From Streptomyces sp. WM6378 (GTDB lineage Bacteria; Actinomycetota; Actinomycetes; Streptomycetales; Streptomycetaceae): DNA of 64,000 bases. Below are positions 52,102 through 62,174 of the stretch, in pieces. Under the pieces are notes generated by a model, which worked only from the letters and a program-made list of their open reading frames with translations, searched no databases and was not told the DNA's origin. The first letter of the stretch is position 1. Each line of letters begins with the position of its first letter. Where the stretch lies: assembly GCF_001279695.1 (NCBI RefSeq), contig NZ_LGDD01000199.1, positions 43,307 to 107,306 of the forward strand, read 5' to 3'. A program made the translations under genes and the position numbers.

Positions 52102-54828
52102 ATGACCACGCTCACCCCTACCCCCACCCCCGAGAAGCTCGCACCGCCGGGCCGGCGCGGGCGTCGCGAGCGGCGGGCCGCCGAGCTGGAGGCCCGCACC
52201 CGCACCGTGGGCGAGCGGCTCGGCGCCATCGCCGCGCAGCCCACCGCGCAGGTCCTCAAGGAGTACGGCGTCGACCGCGACGGGCTCTGCCAGGCCGAGG
52301 CGCTCGACCGCCAGGAGCGGCACGGGCTCAACGCCGTCGCCCAGGAGCGCGCCCCGCGCTGGTACGCGCAGCTCGCCAGGGCGTACGCGAACCCGTTCAT
52401 CGCCGTACTCGTCTTCCTCGCCGCAGTCATGTACTGGCAGGACCCGGCCGACCCCGGCGTGATCATCCTGTCCGTGATGGTGGCCATCAGCGGGCTGCTG
52501 CGGTTCTGGCAGGAGTTCCGCTCCGGGCGGGCCGCCGACGCGCTGAAGAAGCTCGTCACCACGACCACCGCCGTTCAGCGCCGGGCCGGTCGCGGCGCGC
52601 TGACGACCACCGTCGAGATCCCGATGGACCAGGTCGTCCCGGGTGACATGGTCAAGCTCGGGGCCGGCGACCTGATCCCGGCGGACCTGCGACTCGTCAC
52701 CGCCAAGGACCTGATGGTCAGTCAGGCCGCCCTGTCGGGCGAGTCGCTGCCGGTGGCCAAGACGGACGTACGCCCCGGGGAGGACAACCGGAACGCCCCG
52801 GGGGCCGACCCCGTCGAGGCGGGGAACCTCTGCCTCATGGGCACGTCCGTAACGTCCGGTACGGCGACGGGAGTTGTGGTCGCCACCGGCGCGGACACCT
52901 ACTTCGGGTCGATGGCGGGCTCGCTCGTCGGGGAGCGGCCGCAGACCAACTTCGACCACGGGGTCCGCAACGTCAGCTTCCTGCTCATCCGCTTCATGCT
53001 GGTGATGGTCCCCGTCGTGTTCGCGATCAACGGGTTCACGAAGGGCGACTGGGACGAGGCGTTCCTGTTCGCCATCGCCGTCGCGGTCGGGCTCACGCCC
53101 GAGATGCTGCCGATGGTCGTCTCGGCGAACCTCGCGCGCGGCGCCGTCGCGATGGCGAAGAAGAAGGTCGTCGTCAAGCGGCTCAACGCGATCCAGAACC
53201 TGGGCGCGATGGACGTCCTGTGCACCGACAAGACGGGCACCCTCACCGAGGACCGCATCGTCCTCGACCGCTACCTCGACGTGCACGGCGCGGCGGACAA
53301 CGAGGTTCTGGAGTACGGGTACTTGAACGCCCACTTCCAGACCGGCCTGCGCAACCTCATGGACCAGGCGGTCATCGACCGCGTCGGCGAGGCCGAGGAG
53401 GTTGTCGTCGACGCACGGTTCTCGATGGTCGACGAGATCCCCTTCGACTTCGCCCGACGCCGGATGTCCGTCGTTCTCAATCGCAACGGCCTGCTGGGCG
53501 GCGCGGGCCGAGCGGATCACGTACTCATCACCAAGGGCGCGGTAGAGGAAGTCGTCGCCCTGTGCACGCACATGATGGACCGCGGCGAGCGCGTGGAGCT
53601 CACCGACCAGCTCCGGTGGCACGTCACCCGCACCGCCGAGGACAACAACCGCCAGGGGCTCAGGGTCCTGGCCGTCGCCACCCGCACGATGCCGACCGCG
53701 CGCGACACGTACACCGTCGCGGACGAGTCCGGCCTCACCCTCGTCGGCTTCCTCGCCTTCCTCGACCCGCCGAAGGCGGACGCGGCCGCGGCGCTGCGCG
53801 GCCTCGCGGACAAGGGCATCGCGGTGAAGGTCGTCACCGGTGACAACGAGCTGGTCGCGGCCCGGGTCTGCGCGGACGTCGGCATCGAGGTCGGCACGGT
53901 CGTGACGGGCCCGGAGGTGGACGCCCTGAACGACGCGGCCCTGCGCCAACTGGCCGCGCACACCGCGGTGTTCGCGAAGATCAACCCGGTGCAGAAGGCC
54001 CGCATCGTACGGGCTCTGCAGGCCGACGGGCACACGGTCGGCTTCCTCGGGGACGGCATCAACGACGCGGCGGCGCTGCGGGACGCGGACGTCGGCATCT
54101 CCGTCGACACGGCCGTCGACATCGCCAAGGAGTCGGCGGACATCATCCTGCTTGAGAAGGACCTCACGGTCCTTGAGCAGGGCGTGGTCCAGGGCCGCAC
54201 CACCTTCGGCAACACGATCAAGTACGTCAAGATGACGGCGTCGTCGAACTTCGGCAACGTCTTCTCGGTCCTGGTCGCCTCCGCCTTCATCCCCTTCCAG
54301 CCGATGCTCGCGATCATGCTCCTGGTCCAGAACCTGGTGTACGACATCGCCCAGCTGGCCACGCCGTGGGACCGCATGGACGAGGAGTACCTGCGCAAGC
54401 CGCGCAACTGGGACGCGAAGGGGATCGGGCGCTACATGGTGACGATCGGGCCCATCAGCTCGATCTTCGACATAGCGATGTTCGTGATCATGTGGAACGT
54501 CTTCGGAGCGAATTCCGAATCCAACCAGGCGCTGTTCCAGTCGGGTTGGTTCATCGAGGGCCTGCTGTCGCAGACCCTGATAGTCCACATGATCCGCACT
54601 CGTAAGATCCCGTTCATCCAGTCCCGGGCGACGTGGCCGGTGATGGTGATGACGATCCTGGCAGTGGCGACGGGCCTGTACCTCCCCTTCTCCCCACTGG
54701 CCCCGACGCTCGGCTTCGTACCGGTACCGATGAGCTACTTCCCGTGGCTGGTGGGAGTGCTGCTGGCGTACTGCACGCTTACGCAGGTGGTGAAGGGGTG
54801 GTACGCGCGGCGGTTCGGGTGGCTGTAG
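52102..54828 (+). CDS. mgtA: Magnesium-importing P-type ATPase MgtA
   Basis: This 908-aa protein is a P3B-type ATPase: N-terminal cytoplasmic part, TGE-like SGESLPVAK, the phosphorylation site DKTGTLT (D376), KGAVEEV, TGDNELVAARV, GDGINDAAALRDADVGIS and C-terminal membrane helices. Length and motif order match MgtA, which moves Mg2+ in at ATP cost. The ATG at 52102 follows AGGGAGG. A leader ORF and a hairpin precede it. It ends in a bidirectional terminator. Confidence 0.93.
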   Translation: MTTLTPTPTPEKLAPPGRRGRRERRAAELEARTRTVGERLGAIAAQPTAQVLKEYGVDRDGLCQAEALDRQERHGLNAVAQERAPRWYAQLARAYANPFIAVLVFLAAVMYWQDPADPGVIILSVMVAISGLLRFWQEFRSGRAADALKKLVTTTTAVQRRAGRGALTTTVEIPMDQVVPGDMVKLGAGDLIPADLRLVTAKDLMVSQAALSGESLPVAKTDVRPGEDNRNAPGADPVEAGNLCLMGTSVTSGTATGVVVATGADTYFGSMAGSLVGERPQTNFDHGVRNVSFLLIRFMLVMVPVVFAINGFTKGDWDEAFLFAIAVAVGLTPEMLPMVVSANLARGAVAMAKKKVVVKRLNAIQNLGAMDVLCTDKTGTLTEDRIVLDRYLDVHGAADNEVLEYGYLNAHFQTGLRNLMDQAVIDRVGEAEEVVVDARFSMVDEIPFDFARRRMSVVLNRNGLLGGAGRADHVLITKGAVEEVVALCTHMMDRGERVELTDQLRWHVTRTAEDNNRQGLRVLAVATRTMPTARDTYTVADESGLTLVGFLAFLDPPKADAAAALRGLADKGIAVKVVTGDNELVAARVCADVGIEVGTVVTGPEVDALNDAALRQLAAHTAVFAKINPVQKARIVRALQADGHTVGFLGDGINDAAALRDADVGISVDTAVDIAKESADIILLEKDLTVLEQGVVQGRTTFGNTIKYVKMTASSNFGNVFSVLVASAFIPFQPMLAIMLLVQNLVYDIAQLATPWDRMDEEYLRKPRNWDAKGIGRYMVTIGPISSIFDIAMFVIMWNVFGANSESNQALFQSGWFIEGLLSQTLIVHMIRTRKIPFIQSRATWPVMVMTILAVATGLYLPFSPLAPTLGFVPVPMSYFPWLVGVLLAYCTLTQVVKGWYARRFGWL

Positions 54829-54843
54829 CCCCGCCCCTTCTTC

Positions 54844-54888
54844 CCCACCCTCCCCCAAGCTCTTGAGGAGCAGGGAGGGGAGGGTGGG
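54844..54888. terminator. Bidirectional hairpin between mgtA and the response regulator
   Basis: CCCACCCTCCC (54844-54854) pairs with GGGAGGGTGGG (54878-54888). It sits between the convergent mgtA and response-regulator genes. Confidence 0.6.
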
Positions 54889-54907
54889 AAAGCTCCCAGG
54901 GGGTTGG

Positions 54908-55570
54908 TCAGCCCGGGGTTACCAGGCGGGACTCGTACGCGTACACCGCCGCCTGCGTACGGTCCCGCAACCCCAGCTTCACCAGCACCCGGCTGACATG
55001 CGTCTTCACCGTCTGCTCGGCCAGCACCAGCCCCGCCGCGATCTCCGCGTTGGACAGGCCCTGCGCGATCAGGGACAGCACCTCCGTCTCGCGCTCCGTC
55101 AAGACACCCACCCGCTCCTTCAGCGGAGCCCGAGGCGACTCCGTCAGCCGCGAGAACTCCGCGATCAGGCGCTTGGTGATGTTCGGGGCGAGCAGGGCAT
55201 CCCCGGACGCCACCACCCGTACCGCATGGGCGAGTTCATCGGCGGAGGCATCCTTCAGCAAGAACCCCGACGCCCCCGCGCGCAGCGCCTCGTACACGTA
55301 CTCGTCGAGGTCGAAGGTGGTGAGAACAAGCACCCTCACCTCCGACCCGGCCTCCCCCGTAACGCGACGGGTCGCCTCGATGCCGCCCAGTTCCGGCATG
55401 CGGATGTCCATCAGGACGACGTCGGGGGCGAGTTCGGCCGCGAGCGCCACCGCTTCGAGGCCGTTGACCGCCTGCCCCACCACCTCGATGTCCGGCTCCG
55501 CGTTGAGCAGCACCGTGAATCCCTGACGGACCATCATCTGGTCGTCCGCTATCAGCACCCGGATCGTCAC
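54908..55570 (-). CDS. NarL-family response regulator
   Basis: This 220-aa protein has a receiver domain with phospho-acceptor D55 (VVLMDIRMPE) and a C-terminal LuxR-type helix-turn-helix (LTERETEVLSLIAQGLSNAEIA). Its GTG overlaps the kinase stop (GTGA), so the pair is translated together. It should be phosphorylated by the kinase next to it and then regulate transcription. Targets are unknown but may include its own four-gene operon. Confidence 0.92.
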   Translation of the reverse strand: MTIRVLIADDQMMVRQGFTVLLNAEPDIEVVGQAVNGLEAVALAAELAPDVVLMDIRMPELGGIEATRRVTGEAGSEVRVLVLTTFDLDEYVYEALRAGASGFLLKDASADELAHAVRVVASGDALLAPNITKRLIAEFSRLTESPRAPLKERVGVLTERETEVLSLIAQGLSNAEIAAGLVLAEQTVKTHVSRVLVKLGLRDRTQAAVYAYESRLVTPG

Positions 55571-56889
55571 GGCCTGCCCTCCAGCGGAAGCGTCGCGCTC
55601 ACTTCGTACCCCCCGTCCGGCGTTGCCCCCGCGGCAAGCTCGCCCCCCAGCATCGCAGTCCGCTCCCGCATCCCCAGCAACCCGTGCCCCGCTCCGGGCG
55701 ACGGGGCGACCGGGCGGTCCGGCGCGGTGTTGGTGACCCGTACGACCAAGCCCGACCGGTGGTACGCGATCAGCACCCGCACCGCCGCCCCCGGCGCATG
55801 CCGCATCGCATTGCTCAGCGCCTCCTGCACGATGCGGAAGGCGGACAGTTCCGCCCCGGGCGAGAGCGCGCGCGGCGTACCCACCACATCGGCGGTCACC
55901 GACACCCCCGCCCCCCGCACGTTCGCCACCAGCTCATCAAGACGATCGAGCGACGGCTGAGGGGCATGGCGAGCGCCCTCCGCCGCCGGATCCTCGGAGC
56001 GCAGTACGCCCAGCACCCGCCGCAGCTCGGTGAGCGCCTCGACCGCGTTCTGCCGTATCCCCGCCAAATTCTCCTTCAGCTCGTCCGACGGGTTCTCCAC
56101 AAGGTGCGGGGCAACCTGCGCCTGGATGGAGATGACCGACATGTGGTGGGCCACCACATCGTGCAGCTCGCGCGCGATCCGGCTGCGCTCCTCAAGCAGC
56201 GTGCGCCGGGCCCGCTCCTCGGCGGTGATCTCCTCCTGTACGACGAGCTGCGTACGGGCCACCCGGCGGCCGCGCAGCGCCGCCCCGACCACGACGGCGA
56301 TCGAGAAGAACACGAACGCGAGCCCGGCGCTCGGCGAGCTGTGCGGCCGGGTGTGGAGGACCGAGCAGAGCACGCCCGTACCCAGGCTGATCGCCAGCGT
56401 CTCGACCGCGACCCGGGGCCGGTGTCGCAGCGCGACGAAGAGGAGCACCGCGGTCTGGACCGCGATCCCGGGCCCGCTCCACGGATACACGGCGTCCAGG
56501 TCGACCCGGGACTCCGCCCACAACGCGGCCACGAGCATGACGGTGGTCGCCGCCCACCAGGCCGCCAGCGGCCGGTAGAGCGCGAGGATCAGTGCCCCGG
56601 CCTGGATCCCGGCCAGCACCACACCCGTCTCCACCCCCAGGTGGAAGCGGTGGGCATACTGGTCGGTGCCGGCGGCGACCGCGAACACCGCGCCGAACAG
56701 CAGCGGAACCATGAGCGCGGGCCGCCACATCATCCACTCCGGCTGCGACCGGGGCGGCGACGACTCCGAGACCGGAATCAGGTCCTCGCGCAGGGCGCGC
56801 GGCACCGCCCGCAGTCGCGCCGCGCCCCGCCGCCCCACCTGCCGCGCCCGTTCCCCGTCCCCCTGTTTCACGAAGCTCACCCTAGGCAC
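55567..56889 (-). CDS. NarL-type sensor histidine kinase
   Basis: This 440-aa protein has about five membrane segments (55-205), then the HisKA_3 dimerisation helix with phospho-His H243 (ARELHDVVAHHMSVI) and a HATPase domain with GHGLLGMRER. Such kinases sense through the membrane part, perhaps cell-envelope signals. Its GTG (alternative GTGs within the next 7 codons) overlaps the acyltransferase stop by 8 bases. It forms a two-component system with the next gene. Confidence 0.9.
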   Translation of the reverse strand: MPRVSFVKQGDGERARQVGRRGAARLRAVPRALREDLIPVSESSPPRSQPEWMMWRPALMVPLLFGAVFAVAAGTDQYAHRFHLGVETGVVLAGIQAGALILALYRPLAAWWAATTVMLVAALWAESRVDLDAVYPWSGPGIAVQTAVLLFVALRHRPRVAVETLAISLGTGVLCSVLHTRPHSSPSAGLAFVFFSIAVVVGAALRGRRVARTQLVVQEEITAEERARRTLLEERSRIARELHDVVAHHMSVISIQAQVAPHLVENPSDELKENLAGIRQNAVEALTELRRVLGVLRSEDPAAEGARHAPQPSLDRLDELVANVRGAGVSVTADVVGTPRALSPGAELSAFRIVQEALSNAMRHAPGAAVRVLIAYHRSGLVVRVTNTAPDRPVAPSPGAGHGLLGMRERTAMLGGELAAGATPDGGYEVSATLPLEGRP

Positions 56890-58054
56890 GCCCCATCTCC
56901 CCCGTCCGAGCGGGCCGCCCCGCGCGCACCACCCTCGACCCCCCGCGCCCGCGCCTCGGTTGTTCGTACGCGCGGAACGTCACCCAGCACACCACCAGCA
57001 TCACCGCGAACACCGGCAGCCAGGCCAGCCGGGCCAGCACCCAGGCACTGCCGTCAGGCACGGTGTGCAGTCCGGCCAGGTCGCCGCCCGCGAGCAGACC
57101 CAGGCAAGTGACCGCGATCATCGACGTCTGGTGCCACAGGAAAATCGTCATCGCGGACAGGTTCACCAGCGCCACCGCCGCCCACAGCGTCGGCCGCCGC
57201 AGCGCCCGGCGCAACGGGCCGAGCAGCAGCAGCGCGGCGCCGCACTGCGCGAGCCCGAACGTGACGGCGGCCAGCGTCGGCGGGTTCAGGTTGGATATCG
57301 CGGCCCCCGGCACCCCGACCATCGAGGCGGGATACCCCGCGAACAGCACGAGCAGCGCGGTGACCACGGAACCCCCGACCAGCAGCACCCACCCCGTCGT
57401 CCGCAGCGACGTGCCCGCGCCCCGCCGGGCCCACAGCGCCCCCAGGCAGTACGGCACCAGCCACCCCGCCGGCAGGTTGAGCCACCCCGTCCACTGTGCC
57501 CCGCCGTTCCCGAAGCGGTACACGTCCACGTACATGACGACCGCGAGCGGCCACAGCGGATGCACCCGGGACACCAGCGGCGTCGCCGCCGTCAGGGCCG
57601 CGAAGACGAGCAGGAACCACAGCGGCGACAGGACCAGCTTGAACAGGGTGTGCAGCGTGTCGAGCCCCACGCCCGACGCGAGCATCCCGCCCGCCGCGAC
57701 CAGCCACACCACGAGCACCGCCGCCACCGGCCGGAAGAGCCTGCCGAGCCGTGCTCTCAGCCACTGCCCGTACGTCACACCCCGGGCGCGGGCGGACGCG
57801 TAACTCTTCGTCGCGACCTGCCCGCCCACCAGGAAGAAGACGGCCAGTGTCTGGAACACCCAGGATATGGGCGCCAGTTGGGGCATGTGCTGGAGCGGAC
57901 TCGCGCCGTGCACCGTCCCGCTGTCGAAGACGAGCGCGGTGACCAGCCAGTGGCCGAGCACCACCCCGAGGATGGCGAAGGCGCGCAGCGCGTCCACGGC
58001 ACGGTCGCGGCCGGCCGGGGTCGCCTCCTCGATGCGCTGGATGAGTTCACGCAT
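56882..58054 (-). CDS. Membrane acyltransferase, OafA/acyltransferase-3 type
   Basis: This 390-aa protein has about ten membrane helices and the family's early catalytic stretch (DALRAFAILGVVLGHWLV, with the His), then FFLVGGQVATKSYASAR and RLGRLFRPVAAVL. These enzymes move acyl groups to sugars, lipids or antibiotics at the membrane. AGGAGG lies 6 bases before its ATG, and it overlaps both neighbours. It is the second gene of the minus-strand operon with the hydrolase and the two-component system. The acceptor is unknown. Confidence 0.87.
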   Translation of the reverse strand: MRELIQRIEEATPAGRDRAVDALRAFAILGVVLGHWLVTALVFDSGTVHGASPLQHMPQLAPISWVFQTLAVFFLVGGQVATKSYASARARGVTYGQWLRARLGRLFRPVAAVLVVWLVAAGGMLASGVGLDTLHTLFKLVLSPLWFLLVFAALTAATPLVSRVHPLWPLAVVMYVDVYRFGNGGAQWTGWLNLPAGWLVPYCLGALWARRGAGTSLRTTGWVLLVGGSVVTALLVLFAGYPASMVGVPGAAISNLNPPTLAAVTFGLAQCGAALLLLGPLRRALRRPTLWAAVALVNLSAMTIFLWHQTSMIAVTCLGLLAGGDLAGLHTVPDGSAWVLARLAWLPVFAVMLVVCWVTFRAYEQPRRGRGGSRVVRAGRPARTGEMGRA

Positions 58055-59084
58055 GGCGATCCTCCTGCGATGACGGTCCGATCGGGGTCTGGCCGATCCG
58101 GGGCGGGCCGACCGGCGGCCGGCCGTTCACGATCCGGGCGATGTTCTTCAGCGGTACGGAGCCGGGTTTCAAGTAGTCGCTGTGGCCACCGGGCCCCGCG
58201 TCGAAGAGACGGGCCCCGAAGTGACGGGAGACGGGATCGGTTCCGAACCCGAGCGTCATGAAGGGGAGTTGGAGGCTGACGTGCGGCACGTCGCCGATCC
58301 AGTCGGCCCCGCCCCGGCCCGCCCACACCGTGGCCCGGGTGTGCAGGGCAGCCGCCGTGTCGAAGCCCGTACCGGGGCTGCCGTACAGGACGATGTCGGC
58401 GACATCCACGCCGGACGCGGCCTTCGCGCAGACCACCGAGCCGTAGGAGTGGCAGAGGAGAGCGGTACGGGCTGAGGGCTTGGCCGATCGCAACCCTCTT
58501 ACAAATAAGGCAAGTTGAGATGCAGCGTCATCCGCCCGCCCCGGCGTGAGGATCTCGGGGCTCACCGTCGCCGGGGTCTCGTACCCCATCCAGGCGATGA
58601 CCGCCGCGCCCGGGCCGAGCTGCTTCGACAGGGCCAGCGCGCCGTCCCTGAGCCGCGCGTACAGGTCGAGGTTGGTGTCCGAGCCCGGGACCAGGACCGC
58701 GATCCGCTCGGCGTGGGCCAGGTCGCCGAAGACCTCTGCCGTGCGCCCGCCGTCGCGCCCGTCGAAGGAGAGGAAGGTACGGCCGGGGCCGGCCATGTCG
58801 TCCAGCGCCCGCGCCCTGCGCCGGTTTCCGGAGTCCTCGGCCATCTTCTCGGCTGCCAGGATGTTGCCGCGGTTGGCCGCGTACCGGGCGTCGAGACCGG
58901 CCACCGACAGCGGGGCGAGCGCGGCCGGAGCGGGGGCGGGCACCGCGGCCGGCCGAGCCGCACCCGACAGCGGCACCGCCACCGACGCGGCGACGAGCAG
59001 CGCGATCAGGGTCCGGCGCATCCGGCCGGTACGGGGATGCATGCCGTGCGGTTGCCGGCCGTGCGGAGAGCGGGGCGGCGCCAT
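58047..59084 (-). CDS. Secreted alpha/beta hydrolase (DUF1023-type)
   Basis: This 345-aa protein has a signal peptide (LIALLVAASVAVPLSGAARP) and a hydrolase fold with nucleophile elbow CHSYGSV, preceded by AVIAWMGYETPATV, both typical of DUF1023. A histidine near the C-terminus (GGHSDYL) is the likely third catalytic residue. AAGGAAGGG precedes the ATG. It is the first gene of the coupled operon and would act outside the cell or in the wall. The substrate is unknown; lipid or ester substrates are possible. Confidence 0.87.
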   Translation of the reverse strand: MAPPRSPHGRQPHGMHPRTGRMRRTLIALLVAASVAVPLSGAARPAAVPAPAPAALAPLSVAGLDARYAANRGNILAAEKMAEDSGNRRRARALDDMAGPGRTFLSFDGRDGGRTAEVFGDLAHAERIAVLVPGSDTNLDLYARLRDGALALSKQLGPGAAVIAWMGYETPATVSPEILTPGRADDAASQLALFVRGLRSAKPSARTALLCHSYGSVVCAKAASGVDVADIVLYGSPGTGFDTAAALHTRATVWAGRGGADWIGDVPHVSLQLPFMTLGFGTDPVSRHFGARLFDAGPGGHSDYLKPGSVPLKNIARIVNGRPPVGPPRIGQTPIGPSSQEDRHA

Positions 59085-59247
59085 GAGGGACCCTTCCTTA
59101 CCGGTGAAGTGCAGCGATGAATCACCGCTGTCGGTAAGGAAGTTATGAATCGGACGATGTCATCGGCGTCGCGCTGGAGAGCCCACTTCGCGGGTAGCTC
59201 CCGAGTGCTACGGGGTGGCTCCCCAGTACTACGGGAGCACTACGGAT

Positions 59248-61179
59248 TCACTGCTTGACCGGCTCGTCCTTCCGCGCGGAGTGCAACCGGTACGGCACGT
59301 CGATCACGGTCACCCCCGGCATGAACAGCAGCCGGGCCTTCAGCCGCAGCGCGTTCTGGTTGTGCAGCGGCTGCTCCCACCAGTGGCCCACGATGTACTC
59401 GGGGATGACCACGGACACCATCGCGCCCGGATCCGAGTCCGCCGTCTCCTTCACATGGGCGAGGACCGGCCCGACGACTTCCCGGTACGGCGAGTTGATG
59501 ATCTTCAGCGGTACGCCCAGGTCGTGCGTGGCCCACTGTTCGCGCAGCTTGACCGCGTCGTCGTCGGCGGCGGCCGTGAGCGCGGTCAGGGTGTCGGGCC
59601 GCAGCGCCTGGGCGAAGCCGATCGCCTTCAGGGTGGGTGCGTGCACGCTGGAGACGAGGACGAACGCGTGGTGACGGGACGGCCTGCGCGGCTTGGCGTC
59701 CGGCTCGACGGCGACCTCCCTGGCCACCTGGTCGTAGTGCCGCCGTACGCCCTTCATCCCGACGAACAGGAGCGGCATCGCGATGATCACCAGCCATGCC
59801 CCGTGCGTGAACTTGGTGATCAGCACGATGACGAGGACGATCGCGGTCATGGTCGCGCCGACCGAGTTGATGGCGAGCGAGCGGTGGATGTGCCGCCGGT
59901 TCTCCTGGCCCGCCGGGGTCGCGAGCTCCTTGCGCCAGTGCTTGACCATGCCGGCCTGCGACAGCGTGAACGAGACGAAGACGCCGATGATGTACAGCTG
60001 GATCAGCCGGGACAGCTCCGCGTCGAACATCACGATCAGCGCGATCGCGGCGAGCGCGAGCAGCACGACACCGTTGGAGTAGACGAGCCGGTCGCCCCGG
60101 TTGTAGAGCTGGCGCGGCGCGTACCGGTCGCGGGCCAGGATCGAGGCGAGCATCGGGAACCCGTTGAACGCGGTGTTCGCGGCAAGGATCAGCACGCCCG
60201 CGGTGAAGGCCTGCACCAGGTAGAACATGATGTCCACGTGCCCGAACGTGGCCCGCGCGATCTGCGCGAGCGCGGTGGACATGGCAGTCCCGGCCGGCAG
60301 CCCCAACTCCGTTGGATCGGCGGCCACATGGACCTTGTAGACCATGGCGAGCGCGGTGATCCCGGCGAACATGGTGACCGACAACAGGCCCATCGCGGCG
60401 AGGGTGTTGGCGGCGTTGCGGCTCTTCGGCTTCTGAAACGCGGGTACGCCGTTGCTGATCGCCTCCACCCCCGTCAGGGCCGTACACCCGGAGGCGAAGG
60501 CTCGCATGGCGAGCAGCACGACGGCGATCCCGGCGTACGTCCCGGCCGCGTGGATGGGCAGCGCGGCGGACTCGGCACGGATGGTGGTGCCGGTGGCGAG
60601 CCGTACGGCGGCGAACGCGAACATCACGTAGATCACGAACACGAAGCCGTACGTGGGAATCGCGAACACCCGCCCCGACTCCCTCACCCCGCGCAGGTTC
60701 ATGACGGTGAGGATCACCACGAACGTGACGGACAGGGCGACTTGGTGATCGGCGAGCGAGGGGATGGCCGACGTAATGGCAGCAACACCGGACACCACGG
60801 ACACGGCGACGGTGAGCACGTAGTCGACGAGCAGCGCGCTGGCCGCGGTGAGCGCGGCGGTGGGCCCGAGGTTCTCGGCGCTGACGATGTAGGCGCCGCC
60901 ACCACCCGGATAGGCGTAACAGGTCTGCCGGTACGAGGCCACCACGACCACCAACAGAAAAATGATCGCCGCCGCCGCATACCAGGTGAGGTGCAGCAGG
61001 GTGGCTCCGCCGAGCGCGAGGATCAGCAGGATCTCCTCGGTGGCGTACGCGACCGAGGAGAGCGGGTCGCTACAGAAGATCGGCAGCGCGAGCCGCTTGG
61101 GCAGCAGCGTCTCACCGAGCCGACTGGTGTCCAGCGGCCGTCCGACCAGCATCCGCTTGGCAGAACTCGAAACTCCCAT
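59248..61179 (-). CDS. APC-superfamily permease, 643 aa
   Basis: The protein has about 12 membrane helices beginning at CSDPLSSVAYATEEILLIL, with YPGGGGAYIVSAENLG and the FASGCTALTGVEAISNGVPAF region. A cytoplasmic C-terminal domain (about 460-643) has an IPEYIVGHWWEQPLHNQNALRLK motif and resembles USP-like ends of these permeases. It should import an amino acid or potassium, coupled to protons. The ATG at 61179 is used; upstream starts add non-conserved residues. It diverges from the XRE gene across 167 bases. Confidence 0.85.
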   Translation of the reverse strand: MGVSSSAKRMLVGRPLDTSRLGETLLPKRLALPIFCSDPLSSVAYATEEILLILALGGATLLHLTWYAAAAIIFLLVVVVASYRQTCYAYPGGGGAYIVSAENLGPTAALTAASALLVDYVLTVAVSVVSGVAAITSAIPSLADHQVALSVTFVVILTVMNLRGVRESGRVFAIPTYGFVFVIYVMFAFAAVRLATGTTIRAESAALPIHAAGTYAGIAVVLLAMRAFASGCTALTGVEAISNGVPAFQKPKSRNAANTLAAMGLLSVTMFAGITALAMVYKVHVAADPTELGLPAGTAMSTALAQIARATFGHVDIMFYLVQAFTAGVLILAANTAFNGFPMLASILARDRYAPRQLYNRGDRLVYSNGVVLLALAAIALIVMFDAELSRLIQLYIIGVFVSFTLSQAGMVKHWRKELATPAGQENRRHIHRSLAINSVGATMTAIVLVIVLITKFTHGAWLVIIAMPLLFVGMKGVRRHYDQVAREVAVEPDAKPRRPSRHHAFVLVSSVHAPTLKAIGFAQALRPDTLTALTAAADDDAVKLREQWATHDLGVPLKIINSPYREVVGPVLAHVKETADSDPGAMVSVVIPEYIVGHWWEQPLHNQNALRLKARLLFMPGVTVIDVPYRLHSARKDEPVKQ

Positions 61180-61346
61180 AACTGAGGAAAGTAGCCGCAA
61201 TGCCGCATATCTAATGGTTTGCCGCACCGGCTGGGGCCGTACGGGTGATTTCACGTTCCGTGCGCGAATGGTCACCGTACGGAGCCACCCTCGATGGGCG
61301 GTACGCCCGACCCATTCAACACTGGTGTGGCACAAGGGAGTTGCCC

Positions 61347-62174
61347 ATGCGACCCAAGGACCTCAACCCGTGGGACTCGCCCCGCGCCTTCTACGGCACC
61401 GAGCTGCGCCGCAAACGCGAGGAGGCGGGGCTGTCCCAGGAGGAGCTGGGGGCGCTGGTCTTCTGCTCGGGCACGTACATCGGCCAGATGGAGTCGGCGA
61501 CCCGGCGCCCGACGAGGGAAATGGCCAAGCTGCTCGACGCGGCGCTGAATACGGACGGGATCCTGACCCGGATGTGCGTCGCGATGGAGCAGGCTTCGCA
61601 GCATGCGGAGTATTTCCAGCTTGCGGCCGAGCTGGAGTCGATGGCCTCCGCGATCTGCGAGTACGCGCCGATGATCGTGCCGGGGTTGCTTCAGATCCCG
61701 GAGTACACGCGGGCGTACACCCGAGCTGCGAGGCCGCTGGCCACCGAAGAGGACATCGACAAGAACGTCACCACACGGCAGGAACGAGCCCGGCTCCTGG
61801 ACGATCCAACGTGCCCGGAGCTGTGGTTCATCCTGCACGAGATCGTGCTGCGCACTCCGGTTGGCGGAAGCAGGGTCATGCGCGAACAACTAACCCACAT
61901 CGCCGAGTTGGCGGAGCGGAACCGCATCCTGGTCCAGGTTCTTCCGTTGGCCGTCGGCGCGCATCCCTTGATGAACGGCATGTTCGCCCTCATGTCCTTC
62001 ACCGATGCACCCCCGGCCGTATACACCGAAAACTCCCACTCGGGCCAGCTGTTGGACGCTCCTACCCTGGTAGCCCGCTATGCAAAGACCTACGATCTGG
62101 GCAGGGCCGTGGCATTGTCGCCGGACGCGTCCCTGTCCTTGATCCGGGCGGCAATGGAGGACTTCGCAGCATGA
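61347..62174 (+). CDS. XRE regulator with DUF5753 domain (WhiJ/Scr1-type)
   Basis: This 275-aa protein has an XRE helix-turn-helix (ELRRKREEAGLSQEELGALVFCSGTYIGQME, about 19-49) and a DUF5753 domain (about 90-270). This build is common in Streptomyces and pairs with a small DUF397 partner, as in the whiJ/bldB-like loci that affect development. AAGGGAG precedes ATG 61347 by 6 bases. Its stop overlaps the DUF397 start (ATGA). The regulator and its partner probably act together. Confidence 0.88.
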   Translation: MRPKDLNPWDSPRAFYGTELRRKREEAGLSQEELGALVFCSGTYIGQMESATRRPTREMAKLLDAALNTDGILTRMCVAMEQASQHAEYFQLAAELESMASAICEYAPMIVPGLLQIPEYTRAYTRAARPLATEEDIDKNVTTRQERARLLDDPTCPELWFILHEIVLRTPVGGSRVMREQLTHIAELAERNRILVQVLPLAVGAHPLMNGMFALMSFTDAPPAVYTENSHSGQLLDAPTLVARYAKTYDLGRAVALSPDASLSLIRAAMEDFAA